This document shows positions 5,593 through 6,594 of a stretch of DNA of 6,594 bases, in pieces. The stretch lies in the NCBI GenBank assembly GCA_021827245.1, contig JAKAWN010000377.1, positions 1 through 6,594 of the forward strand. Direction: 5' to 3'. The DNA is from Acidobacteriota bacterium. Its GTDB lineage: Bacteria > Acidobacteriota > Terriglobia > UBA7540. How positions within the stretch are numbered: position 1 is the first letter of the stretch; every line of letters starts with the position of its first letter. A program made the position numbers and the translations under genes. Under the pieces are notes generated by a model. That model was not told the DNA's origin. It did not search any database and saw only the letters and a program-made list of their open reading frames with translations.

Positions 5593-6594
5593 ATGAATAC
5601 TGCTCGCCGTTTATTTATTTTCTTTATTCTCGCCTTGTCTTCTTGCGGGGCGCTCTACGCAGCGAGTTATCGATACCCGGTCAAGGTCAGCAGCACAAAT
5701 CCGCGCATTCTGGTTGACCAGAACAACGTTCCATTCTTGATGGTGGGAGATTCACCTCATTCATTGATTGTCAATCTTTCGTCGGCTGATGCGGCTACTT
5801 ATCTGGCTGACCGGGCGGCGCAAGGGTTCAATAGTCTGTGGGTTGAAATGCTCTGCGTTAAATACACTGGCGGGCGACCCGACGGGAGTCTCTTGGACGG
5901 AACCAAGCCCTTTACCAAGACCATTCCGGGCACACACTATTACGACCTGACCACGCCGAATGAAGCTTATTTTGCTCATGCGGACCAGATTGTCCGAATG
6001 GCGGCGGGGGATGGAATTGTGGTTATGCTGGACCCTCTTGACCCTGGAGGGTTGCTGCAGACGGCGCTGGCCAACGGGCCGGCCCGGTGCCGGGCCTATG
6101 GGCGCTATCTGGGGAAGCGTTACAAGCACTTTCCCAACATCATTTGGTTGAGCGGCAACGACTTTCAGACATGGAGGGTTCCCGCCGATGACGCAGTCAT
6201 GACCGCGATAGCACGGGGTATCAAGGATGAAGACCCGAATCACCTTCAAACTGTGGAATTGAATTATCAGGCGAGCTGTTCTCTGGACGACCCGAACTGG
6301 GCGCGCATCGTTAACCTGAATCTGGCCTACACTTATTACGCCACCTACGCCGAGGTGGTTCATGGCTACAATCAATCGCCCATTATGCCGGTATTTATGG
6401 GTGAAGCCAACTACGAATATGAGAGGAACCACGACGAAGACGGCGGCTCGCCGCACGTCCTGCGCATGCAGGAATATTGGAGCATGCTCTCCGGGGCGAC
6501 CGGCCAGCTTTACGGCAATAAGTATATTTGGAGGTTCCTGCCCGGCTGGAAGAGCCATCTCGACTCGCCCGGTGTCGTTCAGTTAGATTTCATG
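5593..6594 (+). CDS. DUF4038 / GH140-type (apiosidase-like) glycoside hydrolase, secreted; 3' end outside window
   Basis: Predicted extracytoplasmic glycosidase. GH140 members cleave apiose linkages in the pectin rhamnogalacturonan II; the exact substrate here is inferred only. The frame is open from the ATG at 5593 (GGGGGA six bases upstream) for 334 codons to the window edge without a stop. The leader MNTARRLFIFFILALSSCG is a signal peptide with a lipobox-like LSSC (Cys18), so lipid anchoring is likely. The mature part starts with the family's opening: NPRILVDQNNVPFLMVGDSPHSL, then DAATYLADRAAQGFNSLWVE. A TIM-barrel order follows: MAAGDGIVVMLDP, RYLGKRYKHFPNIIWLSGND (Asp190, candidate acid/base) and MPVFMGEANYE (Glu271, candidate nucleophile), then QEYWSMLSGATGQLYGN, which usually precedes the domain end. 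Key residues are present and no damage is seen, in contrast to the decayed genes just before it. Catalytic roles are assigned by position, not proven. Confidence 0.88.
   Translation, partial: MNTARRLFIFFILALSSCGALYAASYRYPVKVSSTNPRILVDQNNVPFLMVGDSPHSLIVNLSSADAATYLADRAAQGFNSLWVEMLCVKYTGGRPDGSLLDGTKPFTKTIPGTHYYDLTTPNEAYFAHADQIVRMAAGDGIVVMLDPLDPGGLLQTALANGPARCRAYGRYLGKRYKHFPNIIWLSGNDFQTWRVPADDAVMTAIARGIKDEDPNHLQTVELNYQASCSLDDPNWARIVNLNLAYTYYATYAEVVHGYNQSPIMPVFMGEANYEYERNHDEDGGSPHVLRMQEYWSMLSGATGQLYGNKYIWRFLPGWKSHLDSPGVVQLDFM

Noticed and set aside
5761..6558. A 265-codon open frame on the minus strand
   Set aside because: It is antisense to the GH140-type gene, whose + strand frame has a signal peptide, conserved motifs and catalytic residues. 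The minus-strand product has no recognisable motif.
1..6594. CRISPR arrays, tRNA or rRNA genes, insertion sequences, phage or toxin-antitoxin modules
   Set aside because: No regularly spaced repeats, cloverleaf-like sequences, transposase motifs or paired small toxin/antitoxin frames were found by reading both strands.

Overview
The window looks like a chromosomal stretch from a moderately GC-rich, Gram-negative bacterium, most likely an Acidobacteriota member. That placement is an inference. It rests mainly on a remnant near 4331-4621 that resembles the C-terminal end of the large Oar-like TonB-dependent receptors abundant in that phylum, together with a plant-cell-wall glycosidase gene and outer-membrane proteins. 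All recognisable genes lie on the + strand.

Positions 1-3005 form a tight three-gene run. It starts with the nucleotide-binding end of an MsbA-like ABC exporter (cut by the left edge). Next is a histidine-phosphatase protein that overlaps the exporter gene by 17 bases if its best start, a TTG, is used. Last is a UDP-glucuronate 4-epimerase 23 bases downstream. The spacing suggests one transcript. The epimerase points to surface-polysaccharide or glycolipid synthesis (UDP-galacturonate supply), and the ABC protein may export such a product. The phosphatase appears to carry a second, shortened histidine-phosphatase domain that has lost its catalytic residues.

Positions 3006-3331 are a gap with several short inverted repeats and one doubtful small ORF. 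At 3332-4207 lies a secreted protein of about 291 residues that looks like an outer-membrane beta-barrel.

Positions 4208-5592 are a gene graveyard. The first 20 or so codons of a histidine phosphatase run in frame into the last 80-100 codons of a TonB-dependent receptor, which carries an in-frame TAA and has lost its terminal stop. About 400 bases with no recognisable content follow. Then comes a broken gene with a Tat-like leader and what looks like the N-terminal barrel domain of PcRGLX/YetA-like (rhamnogalacturonan-lyase-type) proteins, interrupted by an in-frame TGA.

From 5593 to the right edge runs an apparently intact, secreted, probably lipid-anchored DUF4038 / GH140-type (apiosidase-like) glycoside hydrolase, open at the window end. 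A perfect TATAAT lies 38 bases before its ATG. The broken receptor, the broken RG-lyase-like gene and the intact GH140-type gene together suggest the remains of a pectin-utilisation cluster of which only the hydrolase still looks functional. No RNA gene, insertion sequence, CRISPR array or other known defence system was seen.
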